Assembly: GCF_002160305.1 (NCBI RefSeq)
Contig: NZ_NFKI01000018.1
Location: forward strand, 1 to 60,360
DNA from: Pseudoflavonifractor sp. An184
GTDB lineage: Bacteria > Bacillota > Clostridia > Oscillospirales > Oscillospiraceae
Length of the DNA stretch: 60,360 bases
Direction of reading: 5' to 3'
Made by a program: the position numbers and the translations under genes. This document shows, piece after piece, positions 44,060 through 52,304 of the stretch; position 1 is the first letter of the stretch, and each line of letters opens with the position of its first letter. Below the pieces are notes generated by a model that was not told the DNA's origin, did not search any database, and was given only the letters and a program-made list of their open reading frames with translations.

Positions 44060-44536
44060 TTACGCCAGGGCCTGGTTGATCCGCTCCTCTACGTCCTCAT
44101 AGCTGCTGCTCTGGCACATGACAATTTCCGAAATCAAGATCTGCTTGGCGGAGTGGAGCATCTTCCGCTCTCCAGTGGACAGTCCCCGGTCCACGTCCCG
44201 GAGCATGAGCCCCTTCACCACCTGGGCCACCTGGAACAGGTCTCCGCTCTTGAGCCGCTCCATATTCTCCCGGTAGCGCCGGTTCCAGTTGTTGGTCATC
44301 TCCACATGGAGAGAGGCCATCTCATCCAGCACCCGGTCGGCCAGAGCCCTGTCCACAATGGGCCGCACGCCGATCTCCTCACAGTGTTCCACAGGGACCA
44401 TTACCACCATCGCCCGCACCGGCAGCTTCAGGATGTAGTAATCCCGCGTCACGCCGTTGACCTTCTTCTGTACAATACTCTCCACGATGCCCGCTCCGTG
44501 CATGGGGTGGACAACCTTGTCCCCAATGTGAAACAC
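44060..44536 (-). CDS. carD: CarD-family transcriptional regulator
   Basis: A 158-residue CarD/CdnL protein, an RNA polymerase-binding factor that stabilises open promoter complexes. N-terminal Tudor-like RNA polymerase-interaction domain (1-60; FHIGDKVVHPMHGAGIVESI) and an all-helical C-terminal domain (70-155). GTG 44536 is preceded by GGGAGGTG. It has its own consensus promoter and is followed by ispD-ispF, a common clostridial order. Confidence 0.93.
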   Translation of the reverse strand: MFHIGDKVVHPMHGAGIVESIVQKKVNGVTRDYYILKLPVRAMVVMVPVEHCEEIGVRPIVDRALADRVLDEMASLHVEMTNNWNRRYRENMERLKSGDLFQVAQVVKGLMLRDVDRGLSTGERKMLHSAKQILISEIVMCQSSSYEDVEERINQALA

Positions 44537-44611
44537 TGCTTACACCTCCCATTCTGTTTTGATTCGCCGGAATCCGGCGCATGTTTCACATTCTGATACT
44601 TACCCAAGAAT

Positions 44612-44640
44612 ATTATAGCCAGTTTTCCGGAGTTTGACAA
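44612..44640 (-). promoter_or_regulatory. carD promoter
   Basis: On the minus strand, TTGTCA (44635-44640), a 17-nt spacer and TATAAT (44612-44617). Confidence 0.85.
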
Positions 44641-44779
44641 GTTCTCTGGGGAGTTCTCCAGAATTATTCCTTAATTTTAACATTTTTACGCTCTTACTCA
44701 AACACGCTTCCATGTGCAGTTTTGTAGGGCGGGGGCTTGCCCCCGCCGCGTCTCTCCTGCTCTGTATTTTCGCAAGGCT

Positions 44780-45018
44780 CGAAGGCGCGCAAAATCTGAG
44801 TAGCTCTCCGCAGTTCAATCCGGGCTACTTCGTCGTCGCGGATTTCGTATCCCTCGCTTCGCCCTATCGGACAAAGCTCGCTCACTTCATCGCTCCTCCT
44901 CTCCAACGCAAACCCGCTTCGCTGGGCTTTGCGTTGGGGGCCGCCTACGGCGGCCTGATTAGGTGGAAAATTACAGCTGGTGCGATTTCCGGTCCGTGCC
45001 TGGCTTTGCCGAACTAAC
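44780..45018 (+). repeat. Family B repeat, interrupted copy B4
   Basis: Starts with the GGCGCGCAAAATCTGAGTAG block, continues with CTCCGCAGTTCAATCCGGGC, is interrupted for roughly 130 bases by unrelated sequence (about 44825-44955), and ends with the GCTGGTGCGATTTCC...GCCTGGCTTTGCCGAAC block. The 5' half with its hairpins is missing. Confidence 0.55.
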
Positions 45019-45045
45019 GCTTCTGATGCGGATTTGTTTCTTGAT

Positions 45046-45335
45046 GTAGGGGCGGCCCTTGCGGCCGCCCGAAAGCCTTCCCCCTAGGAGGGGGAAGGTG
45101 CCAAGCGCATGCGAGGCGGATGAGGGTGGGCTCTGGAACCGCAGAGAACCTCGACGGGCCGGCCAGTGTCCGGCCCCTACGAAAAGAAGGGACGGCTTTG
45201 GTGTTTGCCCGCAGGGGCGGCTATCAGCCGCCCGCCCTGGAGATTTCCGCCACCGTAGAGGCGGCCCCATGTGGCCGCCCGAAAGCCTTCCCCTTTAGGG
45301 GAAGGTGCCGAGCGAAGCGAGGCGGATGAGGTCTG
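45046..45335. repeat. Mosaic of short palindromic intergenic repeats
   Basis: Successive units: GTAGGGGCGG...CCGCCC (45046), AAGCCTTCCCCC...GGGGGAAGGTG (45072), GGGCCGGCC...GGCCCC (45155), GCAGGGGCGG...CCGCCC (45211), GGCGGCCCC...GGCCGCC (45260) and AAGCCTTCCCC...GGGGAAGGTG (45281), the last followed by GAGCGAAGCGAGGCGGATGA. Every unit type recurs elsewhere in the window. Confidence 0.7.
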
Positions 45336-45468
45336 CAGCGGCGGGTACACCGGGCCGCCCGGTTCCTATCATCAGCGGAAGCCCCAAGGGACTCCCCTGC
45401 CCATAAATGGACTGATGCTTGTGCTCTACTGCAAAGGAAGGCGTTTTCCAACAGAGGATTCTCTCTGC

Positions 45469-45504
45469 AAAAAAGAACGCGCCGTCCCAACGGACAGCGC
45501 GTTC
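45469..45504 (-). terminator. Terminator of the cmk-plsC-ispH/S1 operon
   Basis: On the minus strand, GAACGCGC with GCGCGTTC around an inner TCC/GGA stem, followed by TTTTTTGC, 24 bases after the ispH/S1 stop. Confidence 0.9.
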
Positions 45505-45527
45505 TCATCTCTTATTTGAGCGGGAGA

Positions 45528-47480
45528 TTACTCCTCGTCCTCGGCGGGCTCCTCGTCAGCGGGGCCCTCCTCCAGCAGAGCGCGGATGGACAGGGAGACC
45601 TTCTTGTTCTCCATATCCACGTCGGTGATCTTCACGTCCACCTTATCGCCCTCAGCCAGCACGTCGCCGGGCTTCTCGATGCGGTGGTCGGCGATCTGGG
45701 AGATGTGGATCAGGCCGTCCACGCCGGGCACCACCTCGGCAAAGGCGCCGAAGGGCATCAGCTTGACCACCCGCACGTTGGCGGTGTCGCCCACCTGATA
45801 GGTGGTGGTGAACACAGTCCAGGGGTCCTGGCTGCGGTCCTTCATGCCCAGGGAGATCTTCTTCTTCTCGGTGTCGAAGGAGATGACGTACACGTCCACG
45901 GTGTCGCCCACCTTCACCACCTCAGAGGGGTGCTTGATGCGGCTCCAGGACAGCTCGGAGATGTGGACCATGCCGTCCACGCCGCCGATGTCCACGAAAG
46001 CGCCGTAGGAAGTCAGAGACTTCACGGTGCCGGTGTAGTGCTTGCCCTCCTCGATCTCGGCCCAGACCTTCTCAGCGGCGGCGGCGCGCTCAGCGCGGAT
46101 GACGCGGCTGATGGAGCCCACCACGCGGCGGCGGGCACGGTTGACCTCGGTGATGATGACGCGGACCTTCTCCTTGACCAGGGTGCTCATGGGAGTCTCC
46201 CGGGGCAGGCCGGTCTGAGAGGCGGGGACGAACACCCGGATGCCCTTCACGGACACCACGACGCCGCCCTTGTTGTCCTCGGTAACCACGCCCTCCAGGA
46301 CGGTCTCGTTCTCCCGGGCGGCCTCAATCTCCTCCCAGTGCTTGTCCACGTCCAGACGGCGCTTGGACAGGGTGACCACGCCCTCCTGATCGTTGACCCG
46401 GACCACGATGGCCTCCACCTCGTCGCCCACCTTCACCAGATCCTCCACCTTGGCGGTGGGGTCGTCGGTGAGCTCGGAGACAGGAATGTAGCCGGAGTGC
46501 TTGGTACCCAGATCCACCTGGATCTCGGTAGGCGTGATGGCCACAACAGTACCAGTTACCTTATCCCCATTATTCAAAGTTTTGATCGATTGCTCCAGCA
46601 TGTCAGCAAAGGACTCCTCGATCTCCATGATTTCATCGCTCATTTTGTCACAAACCTCCTTTATTATCCACGCGGGTGTGGAAGCACCCGCAGTGATGCC
46701 GACAACTTCTGCCTGGGCCAGCCGGCTCCAGTCCAGCTCCTCCGCCCGTTCGATCTGCTGCACGCTGGGACATACCTCCCGGCAGATCTCGGTCAAACGC
46801 TTGGTATTGGAGCTTTTCCGGTCGCCGATGACCACCATGTTGTCGCATACCGCGGCCAACTGATGGGCTTCCTCCTGGCGTTTTGATGTCGCTCCGCATA
46901 TTGTATCAAAAAATTCCGGATTTGTACACTCTTTTTTTGCTTTTTTCACGCAGTCTTCCCAAATTTTTTGTGTGGAGGTGGTTTGGGAGACAAATGTGAG
47001 GGGCAGCTCCCGTCGTTTTGGGTCCCCTGAGAGCCATTTTGTCAGATCCTCCACCCCAGAAAGTACCACCGGACGGCGGCACCAGCCGGCGATGGCCACC
47101 ACCTCCGGATGGTCCGGCGTGCCCACAATCACAGGCTGCCGGCCATGCTCCTCCGCCTGGGAGACAATCTGGTGGATGCGCTTCACGTTGGGACAGGTGG
47201 CGTCCAAAATGTTGGCGCCCCTGGCCTGGAGTGCCTCATAGACCGCCCGGCTCTCCCCGTGGGAGCGGATGACCACCTGACAGCCCTCCGGCACCTCCGA
47301 CGGCGACTCTACCGTGCGCAGCCCCAGGGAGGCCAGCCGGTCCACCACGTTCTGGTTATGGATGATGTGGCCCAGCAGGACGCAGGGGGTCCCGGAGGAG
47401 GCGGCGGACTCGGCCAGCTCCACCGCCCGGCGGACCCCGTAGCAGAAACCGGCCGACTTGGCCAGATGCAGTTCTCTCAT
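45528..47480 (-). CDS. ispH: Fusion of 4-hydroxy-3-methylbut-2-enyl diphosphate reductase and ribosomal protein S1 domains
   Basis: A 650-residue fusion known in Clostridia. Residues 1-280 are IspH (LytB), the last MEP-pathway enzyme, with 4Fe-4S ligands Cys13 (AGFCYGV), Cys96 (DATCPNV) and Cys195 (DTICGATSKRQ). Residues 300-640 hold four S1 RNA-binding domains (for example KHYTGTVKSLTSYGAFVDIGGVDGMVHISELS) like ribosomal protein S1. The acidic C-terminus is short. ATG 47480 overlaps the plsC stop by four bases. How the two activities are linked is unknown. Confidence 0.95.
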   Translation of the reverse strand: MRELHLAKSAGFCYGVRRAVELAESAASSGTPCVLLGHIIHNQNVVDRLASLGLRTVESPSEVPEGCQVVIRSHGESRAVYEALQARGANILDATCPNVKRIHQIVSQAEEHGRQPVIVGTPDHPEVVAIAGWCRRPVVLSGVEDLTKWLSGDPKRRELPLTFVSQTTSTQKIWEDCVKKAKKECTNPEFFDTICGATSKRQEEAHQLAAVCDNMVVIGDRKSSNTKRLTEICREVCPSVQQIERAEELDWSRLAQAEVVGITAGASTPAWIIKEVCDKMSDEIMEIEESFADMLEQSIKTLNNGDKVTGTVVAITPTEIQVDLGTKHSGYIPVSELTDDPTAKVEDLVKVGDEVEAIVVRVNDQEGVVTLSKRRLDVDKHWEEIEAARENETVLEGVVTEDNKGGVVVSVKGIRVFVPASQTGLPRETPMSTLVKEKVRVIITEVNRARRRVVGSISRVIRAERAAAAEKVWAEIEEGKHYTGTVKSLTSYGAFVDIGGVDGMVHISELSWSRIKHPSEVVKVGDTVDVYVISFDTEKKKISLGMKDRSQDPWTVFTTTYQVGDTANVRVVKLMPFGAFAEVVPGVDGLIHISQIADHRIEKPGDVLAEGDKVDVKITDVDMENKKVSLSIRALLEEGPADEEPAEDEE

Positions 47481-48073
47481 GCTGACTCCCCCAGGCGGTA
47501 GATCTGTTCCATCACGTCGTTCATGATCTTCTCTAGCTCCTCGGAGGTGGCCTTCCGTCCGGCGATCTTGGGGGTGATGGGCTTGCCGATGATGACCGGG
47601 CTGCGGCGGAACCAGTACTTCTTCCGGGAGACATACACCGGGATGATGGGCACCCCCGTCCGGGTGGCGAACAGGGCGGCTCCCCCCTTGGCGGACACGT
47701 CCTCCCCGTCGTGAACCCGGGTGCCCTCGGGGAATACCAGCATCTTGCCTCCGGCCTTCAGGCAGGTGAGGGCCTCCTTCACCGCCTTCACGTCGGCATG
47801 GCCACGATCCACGTAGATGACCCCGGCCTTGCCCAGCAGCCAGCCCACCAGGGGCACCCGGGAGAGCTCGATCTTGGCCATGGGTCGGATATGCCAGCGC
47901 AGTGTGGCGGCAAAGCAGACCATCAGGGGGTCGGCCAGAGCCGAGTGGTTGGCGCAGAACACCGCGCCTCCCTCCGGGATATTCTCCCGCCCAATGGAGC
48001 GGATGGGATGGACCAGACAGAAGAAGGGCCACACGATCCGGTACAGCAGGTTATAATAAAATCTCATTTTCAC
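47477..48073 (-). CDS. plsC: 1-acyl-sn-glycerol-3-phosphate acyltransferase
   Basis: A 198-residue membrane-associated acyltransferase for phosphatidic acid synthesis. The catalytic HX4D motif is NHSALADPL; FPEGTRV is the substrate-phosphate motif and IIPVYV follows. The N-terminal hydrophobic stretch (about 5-22) anchors it. GTG 48073 overlaps the cmk stop; ATG 48067 is an alternative. cmk-plsC-ispH/rpsA is a conserved clostridial operon. Confidence 0.93.
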   Translation of the reverse strand: MKMRFYYNLLYRIVWPFFCLVHPIRSIGRENIPEGGAVFCANHSALADPLMVCFAATLRWHIRPMAKIELSRVPLVGWLLGKAGVIYVDRGHADVKAVKEALTCLKAGGKMLVFPEGTRVHDGEDVSAKGGAALFATRTGVPIIPVYVSRKKYWFRRSPVIIGKPITPKIAGRKATSEELEKIMNDVMEQIYRLGESA

Positions 48074-48747
48074 AGGGAAAGCCTCTCTCTCACTAGGGTC
48101 AGGAGGGCCTCCAAGCTGCCCTTCAAATCCAAATTGGTGGTGTCCAGCAGGGCCGCGTCCTCCGCCTGACGGAGGGGGGCCACCGGCCGGTTCTCATCCT
48201 GCTCATCCCGCTGGCGGATCTCACGCAGGATTTCGTCAAAATCCGCGTCCTGGCCCCGCTGAAGAAGCTCCGCGGTACGCCGCCGGGCCCGGGCCTCCGG
48301 GGCGGCGGTGAGGAAGATTTTTACTCCCGCCTGGGGCAGGACCACCGTCCCGATGTCCCGGCCGTCCATGACCACGTCGTGTTCCCGGGCCTGCTTCCGC
48401 TGGAACTCCAGCAAAAATTCCCGCACCGCCGGCAGGGCCGCCACTTGAGAGGCTAAGGCGGAGATCTCATTTTCCCGGATGGCCTCGGTCACGTCCCGGC
48501 CGGACAGGTACATCCGCTGTACCCCGTCCCCGCCGTAGTCCATGCGCAGGTCCAGGTCCTCCAGCAGCGGAGCCACCTGCTCCGGGACCGACGGGTCCGC
48601 CCCCGCCTCCCGGGCCCGGAGGGCCACTGTGCGGTAGATGGCTCCGGTGTCTACATACAAATACCCCAGCTCCCGGGCCAGAGCCCGGGCCAGGGTGCTC
48701 TTTCCGGCCCCGGCGGGGCCGTCGATGGCGATGCTTCTCTCTTGCAT
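48070..48747 (-). CDS. cmk: Cytidylate kinase
   Basis: A 225-residue (d)CMP kinase. P-loop IAIDGPAGAGKST near residue 7-19, LGYLYVDTGAIYRTVAL, VVMDGRDIGTVVLPQAGVKIFLTA and a DTTNL motif. I start at ATG 48747 (MQERSIAIDG); a longer frame (48804 or 48777) would add residues encoded by the D2 repeat, which is not family-like. The upstream 550 bp hold repeats that separate it from the baiN-like gene. Confidence 0.94.
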   Translation of the reverse strand: MQERSIAIDGPAGAGKSTLARALARELGYLYVDTGAIYRTVALRAREAGADPSVPEQVAPLLEDLDLRMDYGGDGVQRMYLSGRDVTEAIRENEISALASQVAALPAVREFLLEFQRKQAREHDVVMDGRDIGTVVLPQAGVKIFLTAAPEARARRRTAELLQRGQDADFDEILREIRQRDEQDENRPVAPLRQAEDAALLDTTNLDLKGSLEALLTLVRERLSL

Positions 48748-48775
48748 AACTGTATACGCTCCGTTTGAGTTGTTC

Positions 48776-48836
48776 ATTCTTTTTCTTGTAAGAAAAAGAA
48801 TCAAAAAGAACTTTTGGGCGAAACTGCGTTTCGCCG
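48776..48836 (+). repeat. Family D double-hairpin repeat, copy D2
   Basis: ATTCTTTTTCTT...AAGAAAAAGAAT (48776-48801) and GCGAAACTGCGTTTCGC (48818-48834). Compared with D1 the first stem differs at paired positions (GTTAC/GTAAC becomes ATTCT/AGAAT), keeping the hairpin. It lies 29 bases upstream of cmk. Confidence 0.7.
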
Positions 48837-48894
48837 CCTGATCTTATAAGCTTTTTTGTGCGTAGGGCGCAACGACCCCGGCGCGCCGTTTTAA

Positions 48895-49195
48895 AAGGTT
48901 TCGCCCTGCGGGGCGAGTGACTTTCTGGGCGGCCAGAAAGTCACCAAAGAACCGCCAAGGAGCCGCTCAGGATGGGCGCTCATGCGCCCATATTCGCGGC
49001 CCCCTGGACCCCGATTTACGAGGGGCCTCTCCTGTCAAGTCCCATAAAATTTCCGGCGCTCAAAATCAGGAATACCTGCCTGCGCTTCAATCCGGGCCCA
49101 CTGGGGCCCTAACGCGGTGGAAATGGAAACCGTCTGCGGTTCAAGAACTGCGCCTGCGCTTCCCCTGCCATCGGCCCTGGTACAAACTTTGCCGC
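48895..49195 (+). repeat. Family B structured repeat, copy B5
   Basis: TTTCGCCCTGCGGGGCGAG then GTGACTTTCTGG/CCAGAAAGTCAC (48917-48928 with 48933-48944), the TGGGCGC/GCGCCCA hairpin, and a more diverged 3' half (GGCGCTCAAAATCAGG; CTGCGCCTGCGCTT). Oriented like B1 and B2. Confidence 0.66.
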
Positions 49196-49260
49196 AGGAA
49201 CAGCACACCGGACCGCCCTCCGTCCCATTCGAGTGGAACAGAAGAGGCAGAAACGATCAA

Positions 49261-49321
49261 GCAAAACTAAGTTTTGCGCCCTAAAGTTCTTTTCGCTACT
49301 TTTCGTTCAAGAAAAGTAACG
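49261..49321 (-). repeat. Family D double-hairpin repeat, copy D3, overlapping the 3' end of the baiN-like gene
   Basis: GCAAAACTAAGTTTTGC (49261-49277) and a 26-nt palindrome (49295-49320) that contains the last codons and stop of the neighbouring gene. Relative to D1, the first hairpin has GC pairs replaced by AT pairs on both arms. Confidence 0.72.
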
Positions 49322-50537
49322 CGCCCTCGCCGGCGGCGCGGCCGGTGGCCCAGGCGATCTGGAGGTTAAAACCACCGGTGTAGGCGTCCACGTCGATGAG
49401 CTCCCCGGCCAGGAACAGCCCGGGCGCCTTCTTGGAGGCCATGGTCTTGGGATCGATCTCCCCCACCTTGATTCCTCCGGAGGTGACGATGGCCTCGGCG
49501 ATGGGCCGGGGCCCCTTGACGGGGATGGTGAGCCCCTTCAGGGTCTCCAGCAGGCGGCGGCGCTCCCCTTTCGTCACGTCATGGGCCTTCCGCTCCGGCG
49601 GGATGCCGGACAGCTCCAGCACCACCGGGATCATCAGCCGGGGCACCAGCGCCCCCGCCACATTCTGCATGTCCTTGTTGGCGTTCTCGGACAGCTCCCG
49701 CACCAGGCGGGCGTCCAGCTTCTCCTCGTCCAGGGCGGGCTTCAGGTCGATGACCGCCCTGTAAGCGTCCTTTCCAAAGTCCCGCAGGTGGGCGCTGGCG
49801 CTGAGCACCAGCGGGCCGGACAGGCCGAAGTGGGTAAACAGCAGCTCCCCCTGCTCCTGGAACTGGACCTTATTCTTCCGGTTCTTCACCCTCAGCACCA
49901 CGTTTTTCAGGGCGAGGCCCTGCATGCGCGGACACAGGTCCCCCTCTGCCTCCAGAGGCACCAGGGAGGGCTTGATATCCACCACCGTGTGGCCCAGCTC
50001 GGCCGCCATGGCGTAGCCGTCCCCGGTGGAGCCGGTGGCGGGATAGGAGGCGCCGCCGGTGGCAAGGATTACCGCCTTACAGTGGTGCTCTCCCTGCTCC
50101 CCAGCCACGCCGCACACCGCACCGTCCTCCACAAGGATGTGCCGGGCCCGGTCCTGTATGACCCGCACCCGGCTGCGGCGGAGGGCATGGAACAGGGCGT
50201 CGATGATGTCCGCCGCCCGGTCGGACTCCGGGAACACCCGGTTCCCCCGCTCCACCTTCAGGGGGACCCCCTCCTGCCGGAAAAAGTCCTCCACCCAGGC
50301 GGGGGGCGTGCGGGTCATGGCTCCGTAGAGAAAGCGGCTGTTCCGGGGGGTGCTGTCCAGCACCTCCTGGACAGAGCAGTGGTTGGTCACATTGCACCGG
50401 CCCTTGCCGGTGATATACAATTTCCGTCCCAGTTTCGGGTTGCGCTCCAGCAGCGCCACACTGGCCCCGCCCTGGGCGGCGGTGAGGGCCGCCATCATAC
50501 CGGCGGCCCCTCCCCCAACGACAATGATATCGGTCAT
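49296..50537 (-). CDS. NAD(P)/FAD-dependent oxidoreductase, BaiN/HI0933 family
   Basis: A 413-residue flavoprotein. N-terminal FAD motif IIVVGGGAAGMMAALTAA, GKGRCNVTN, the second dinucleotide region VILATGGASYPATGSTGDGY, and the C-terminal PGLFLAGELIDVDAYTGGFNLQIAWATG match the HI0933/BaiN family. In bile-acid-converting clostridia BaiN is a flavin reductase; most homologues have no known substrate, so the specific bile-acid role is not claimed. Its C-terminus (LLFLNEK) comes from repeat D3. Six bases separate it from the RpiR gene upstream. Confidence 0.9.
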   Translation of the reverse strand: MTDIIVVGGGAAGMMAALTAAQGGASVALLERNPKLGRKLYITGKGRCNVTNHCSVQEVLDSTPRNSRFLYGAMTRTPPAWVEDFFRQEGVPLKVERGNRVFPESDRAADIIDALFHALRRSRVRVIQDRARHILVEDGAVCGVAGEQGEHHCKAVILATGGASYPATGSTGDGYAMAAELGHTVVDIKPSLVPLEAEGDLCPRMQGLALKNVVLRVKNRKNKVQFQEQGELLFTHFGLSGPLVLSASAHLRDFGKDAYRAVIDLKPALDEEKLDARLVRELSENANKDMQNVAGALVPRLMIPVVLELSGIPPERKAHDVTKGERRRLLETLKGLTIPVKGPRPIAEAIVTSGGIKVGEIDPKTMASKKAPGLFLAGELIDVDAYTGGFNLQIAWATGRAAGEGALLFLNEK

Positions 50538-50543
50538 GGTCTG

Positions 50544-51407
50544 TTATTCCAGCGTCTTTTCGTATACGCCGTACTCCTCCCAGATCTTCTCCAGGGTCTC
50601 GAAGGTCTTGGACAGGTCCTCGTTCTTCTTTCGGCTCACCGCCACCAGCAGGGCGTTTACCAGGCTCAGCGGCGCCACCAGGGAGTCCACGAAAGAGGCC
50701 ATGTCGCTGCGGGCCTTCAAGGTGTACTGGGCGATGGAGGCCAGAGGGGACACCTCGCTGTCGGTGATGGCGATGGTGGTGGCTCCCCGGTCCCGGGCAA
50801 AGCTCATGGCCTGGACCGCCCGGCTGGAGTACCGGGGGAAGCTGATGCCGATGACCACGTCCCCCTCCCCAACCCGGAGCAGGCTCTCCAGCACCTCGCT
50901 GACGGTGTTGGCGGAGATCATCACCACGTTATCAAAAATCAGATTGAAATAGAAGCCCAAAAAGGTGGCAATGGAGGCCGAGGACCGCAGGCCCACAATG
51001 TAGATGCGCCGGGCCGCCACAATGGCGTCGGCCGCCTTGTCAAAGCTCTCCCGGTCGATCTCCTCCAGAGTCAGCCGGATCTTGTCAATGTCCGACTGGA
51101 GGACCATATCCAGCACGTCCTGATCCCCCATTCGGTCGTTGGCCACCTCGATGCGCTGCACCGATGTGAGCCGGTTTCGGATCATTTTTTGCAGGGACCG
51201 CTGCATGCTGGGATAGCCGTCATATCCCAGCTCGGCGGCAAAACGAACCACGGTGGACTCGCTCACATTGACCCGCTTCCCCAGCTTGCTGGCCGTCATA
51301 AAGGCGGCCTTGTCATAGGATTCCAAGATATAGTTGGCGATCCGCTTTTGTCCCTTGGAAAAAGTATCCATATTTTCGTGGATCAGCGCCAAAATATCCC
51401 GATTCAT
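50544..51407 (-). CDS. MurR/RpiR family transcriptional regulator
   Basis: A 287-residue regulator with an N-terminal RpiR helix-turn-helix (1-75; SKLGKRVNVSESTVVRFAAELGYDGYPS) and a C-terminal SIS sugar-phosphate-binding domain (115-260; RIYIVGLRSSASIATFLGFYF). Family members respond to phosphosugars. The target is unknown; the adjacent genes are not sugar-catabolic. ATG 51407 follows AGGAG by 10 bases; TTG 51413 is an alternative. Confidence 0.9.
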   Translation of the reverse strand: MNRDILALIHENMDTFSKGQKRIANYILESYDKAAFMTASKLGKRVNVSESTVVRFAAELGYDGYPSMQRSLQKMIRNRLTSVQRIEVANDRMGDQDVLDMVLQSDIDKIRLTLEEIDRESFDKAADAIVAARRIYIVGLRSSASIATFLGFYFNLIFDNVVMISANTVSEVLESLLRVGEGDVVIGISFPRYSSRAVQAMSFARDRGATTIAITDSEVSPLASIAQYTLKARSDMASFVDSLVAPLSLVNALLVAVSRKKNEDLSKTFETLEKIWEEYGVYEKTLE

Positions 51408-51546
51408 CTGCAATCATCTCCTGACGGAGCTCCCGGAGCGGGAGCCATTCTTTCCTTCCTGCCCTATGATAACGGGTTCCAACAAAAAATGCAAGTCAAT
51501 TTTGCAGGATTTTCACCATCTCTTGCAAAATCGCCTTGCATTTTCG

Positions 51547-52266
51547 TTAAATCTTTGGTTTTCCGCCCAGAAGAGCCAGCTCCTCCGCCGTCAGGGGCCG
51601 CCACTGGCCCGGCTTCAGGCTCCGGTCCAGCCAGAGTTCTCCCTCCCGGATGCGCTTGAGCCGCGTTACCTCCAGGCCGGCCAGGGCGCACATGCGCCGC
51701 ACCTGCCGGTTTTTCCCCTGTCGGATGACCACCGACAGCTGGGTGACCTCCCCGGAGGTCCGCCCCCGCCGCACCCGGGCGGGGATCAGGGGCTCCCCAT
51801 CCAGCTCCATGGGGCCGGCGAGGATGGGCAGGGCCCGGTCCACGTCCCCGGTGACCCACACCAGGTACTCCTTCTCCACCTGGTGCCGGGGGTGGAGCAG
51901 CTGGTTGGTCAGCGCCCCGTCGTCGGTCATCAGCAGAAGTCCCTCCGAGTCCAGGTCCAGCCGCCCCACCGGCCATACCCGCCGGCCGCAGCCGGACGCC
52001 AGGGCGGCCACCGTCTTTCTCCCCTTCTCGTCGGACAGTGTGGTCACACAGCCCCGGGGCTTGTAGAGCATGAGATATGTACGCTCCTCCCCCGGGCGGA
52101 GTGGGACGCCGTCCACCTCCACCCGGTCCCGGTCCAGATCCGCCCGGTCTCCCAGCTGGGCGGGAACTCCGTTCACCGTCACCCGCCCCGCCGTGATCCA
52201 GGCCTCCGCCGTCCGGCGGGAGGCCAGTCCGCAGGACGAGATCAGTTTTTGCAGCCGCTCCTCCAT
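51547..52266 (-). CDS. rluB: Pseudouridine synthase, RsuA/RluB family
   Basis: A 239-residue rRNA pseudouridine synthase. N-terminal S4 RNA-binding domain (2-48; RLQKLISSCGLASRRTAEAWI), the catalytic Asp in VGRLDLDSEGLLLMT, and RQGKNRQVRRM near the C-terminus. RluB modifies 23S rRNA; RsuA-like enzymes modify 16S rRNA, so the target is not certain. ATG 52266 follows AGAAGGAGG; longer frames run into the dac gene. Confidence 0.9.
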   Translation of the reverse strand: MEERLQKLISSCGLASRRTAEAWITAGRVTVNGVPAQLGDRADLDRDRVEVDGVPLRPGEERTYLMLYKPRGCVTTLSDEKGRKTVAALASGCGRRVWPVGRLDLDSEGLLLMTDDGALTNQLLHPRHQVEKEYLVWVTGDVDRALPILAGPMELDGEPLIPARVRRGRTSGEVTQLSVVIRQGKNRQVRRMCALAGLEVTRLKRIREGELWLDRSLKPGQWRPLTAEELALLGGKPKI

Positions 52267-52304
52267 GGGACCGCCTCCTTCTCCTATCACACTCTGTTCC
52301 AAAA

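Larger units (their letters stand above)
44537..45527. other. Long repeat-rich interval between the ispH/S1 and carD genes
   Basis: About 990 bases without a supported gene. It contains the carD promoter (44612-44640), a short palindrome (about 44727-44750), a split copy of family B (B4, 44780-45018), a run of GTAGGGGCGG, GGCCGGCC and CCTTCCCC hairpin units (45046-45335), a GAAGCCCCAAGGGACTCCCC unit (about 45378) and the ispH/S1 terminator (45469-45504). Confidence 0.7.
48748..49295. other. Repeat-filled gap between cmk and the baiN-like gene
   Basis: No gene is seen. In order: D2 (48776-48836), B5 (48895-49195) and D3 (49261-49321, overlapping the 3' end of the next gene). The flanking genes are adjacent in many clostridial genomes, so these repeats appear to have accumulated inside an ancestral operon. 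Confidence 0.65.

Noticed and set aside
45528-47480. Frameshift or misassembly joining ispH and an S1 gene
   Set aside because: The fusion of IspH with S1 domains is a known clostridial architecture and the reading frame is clean throughout.
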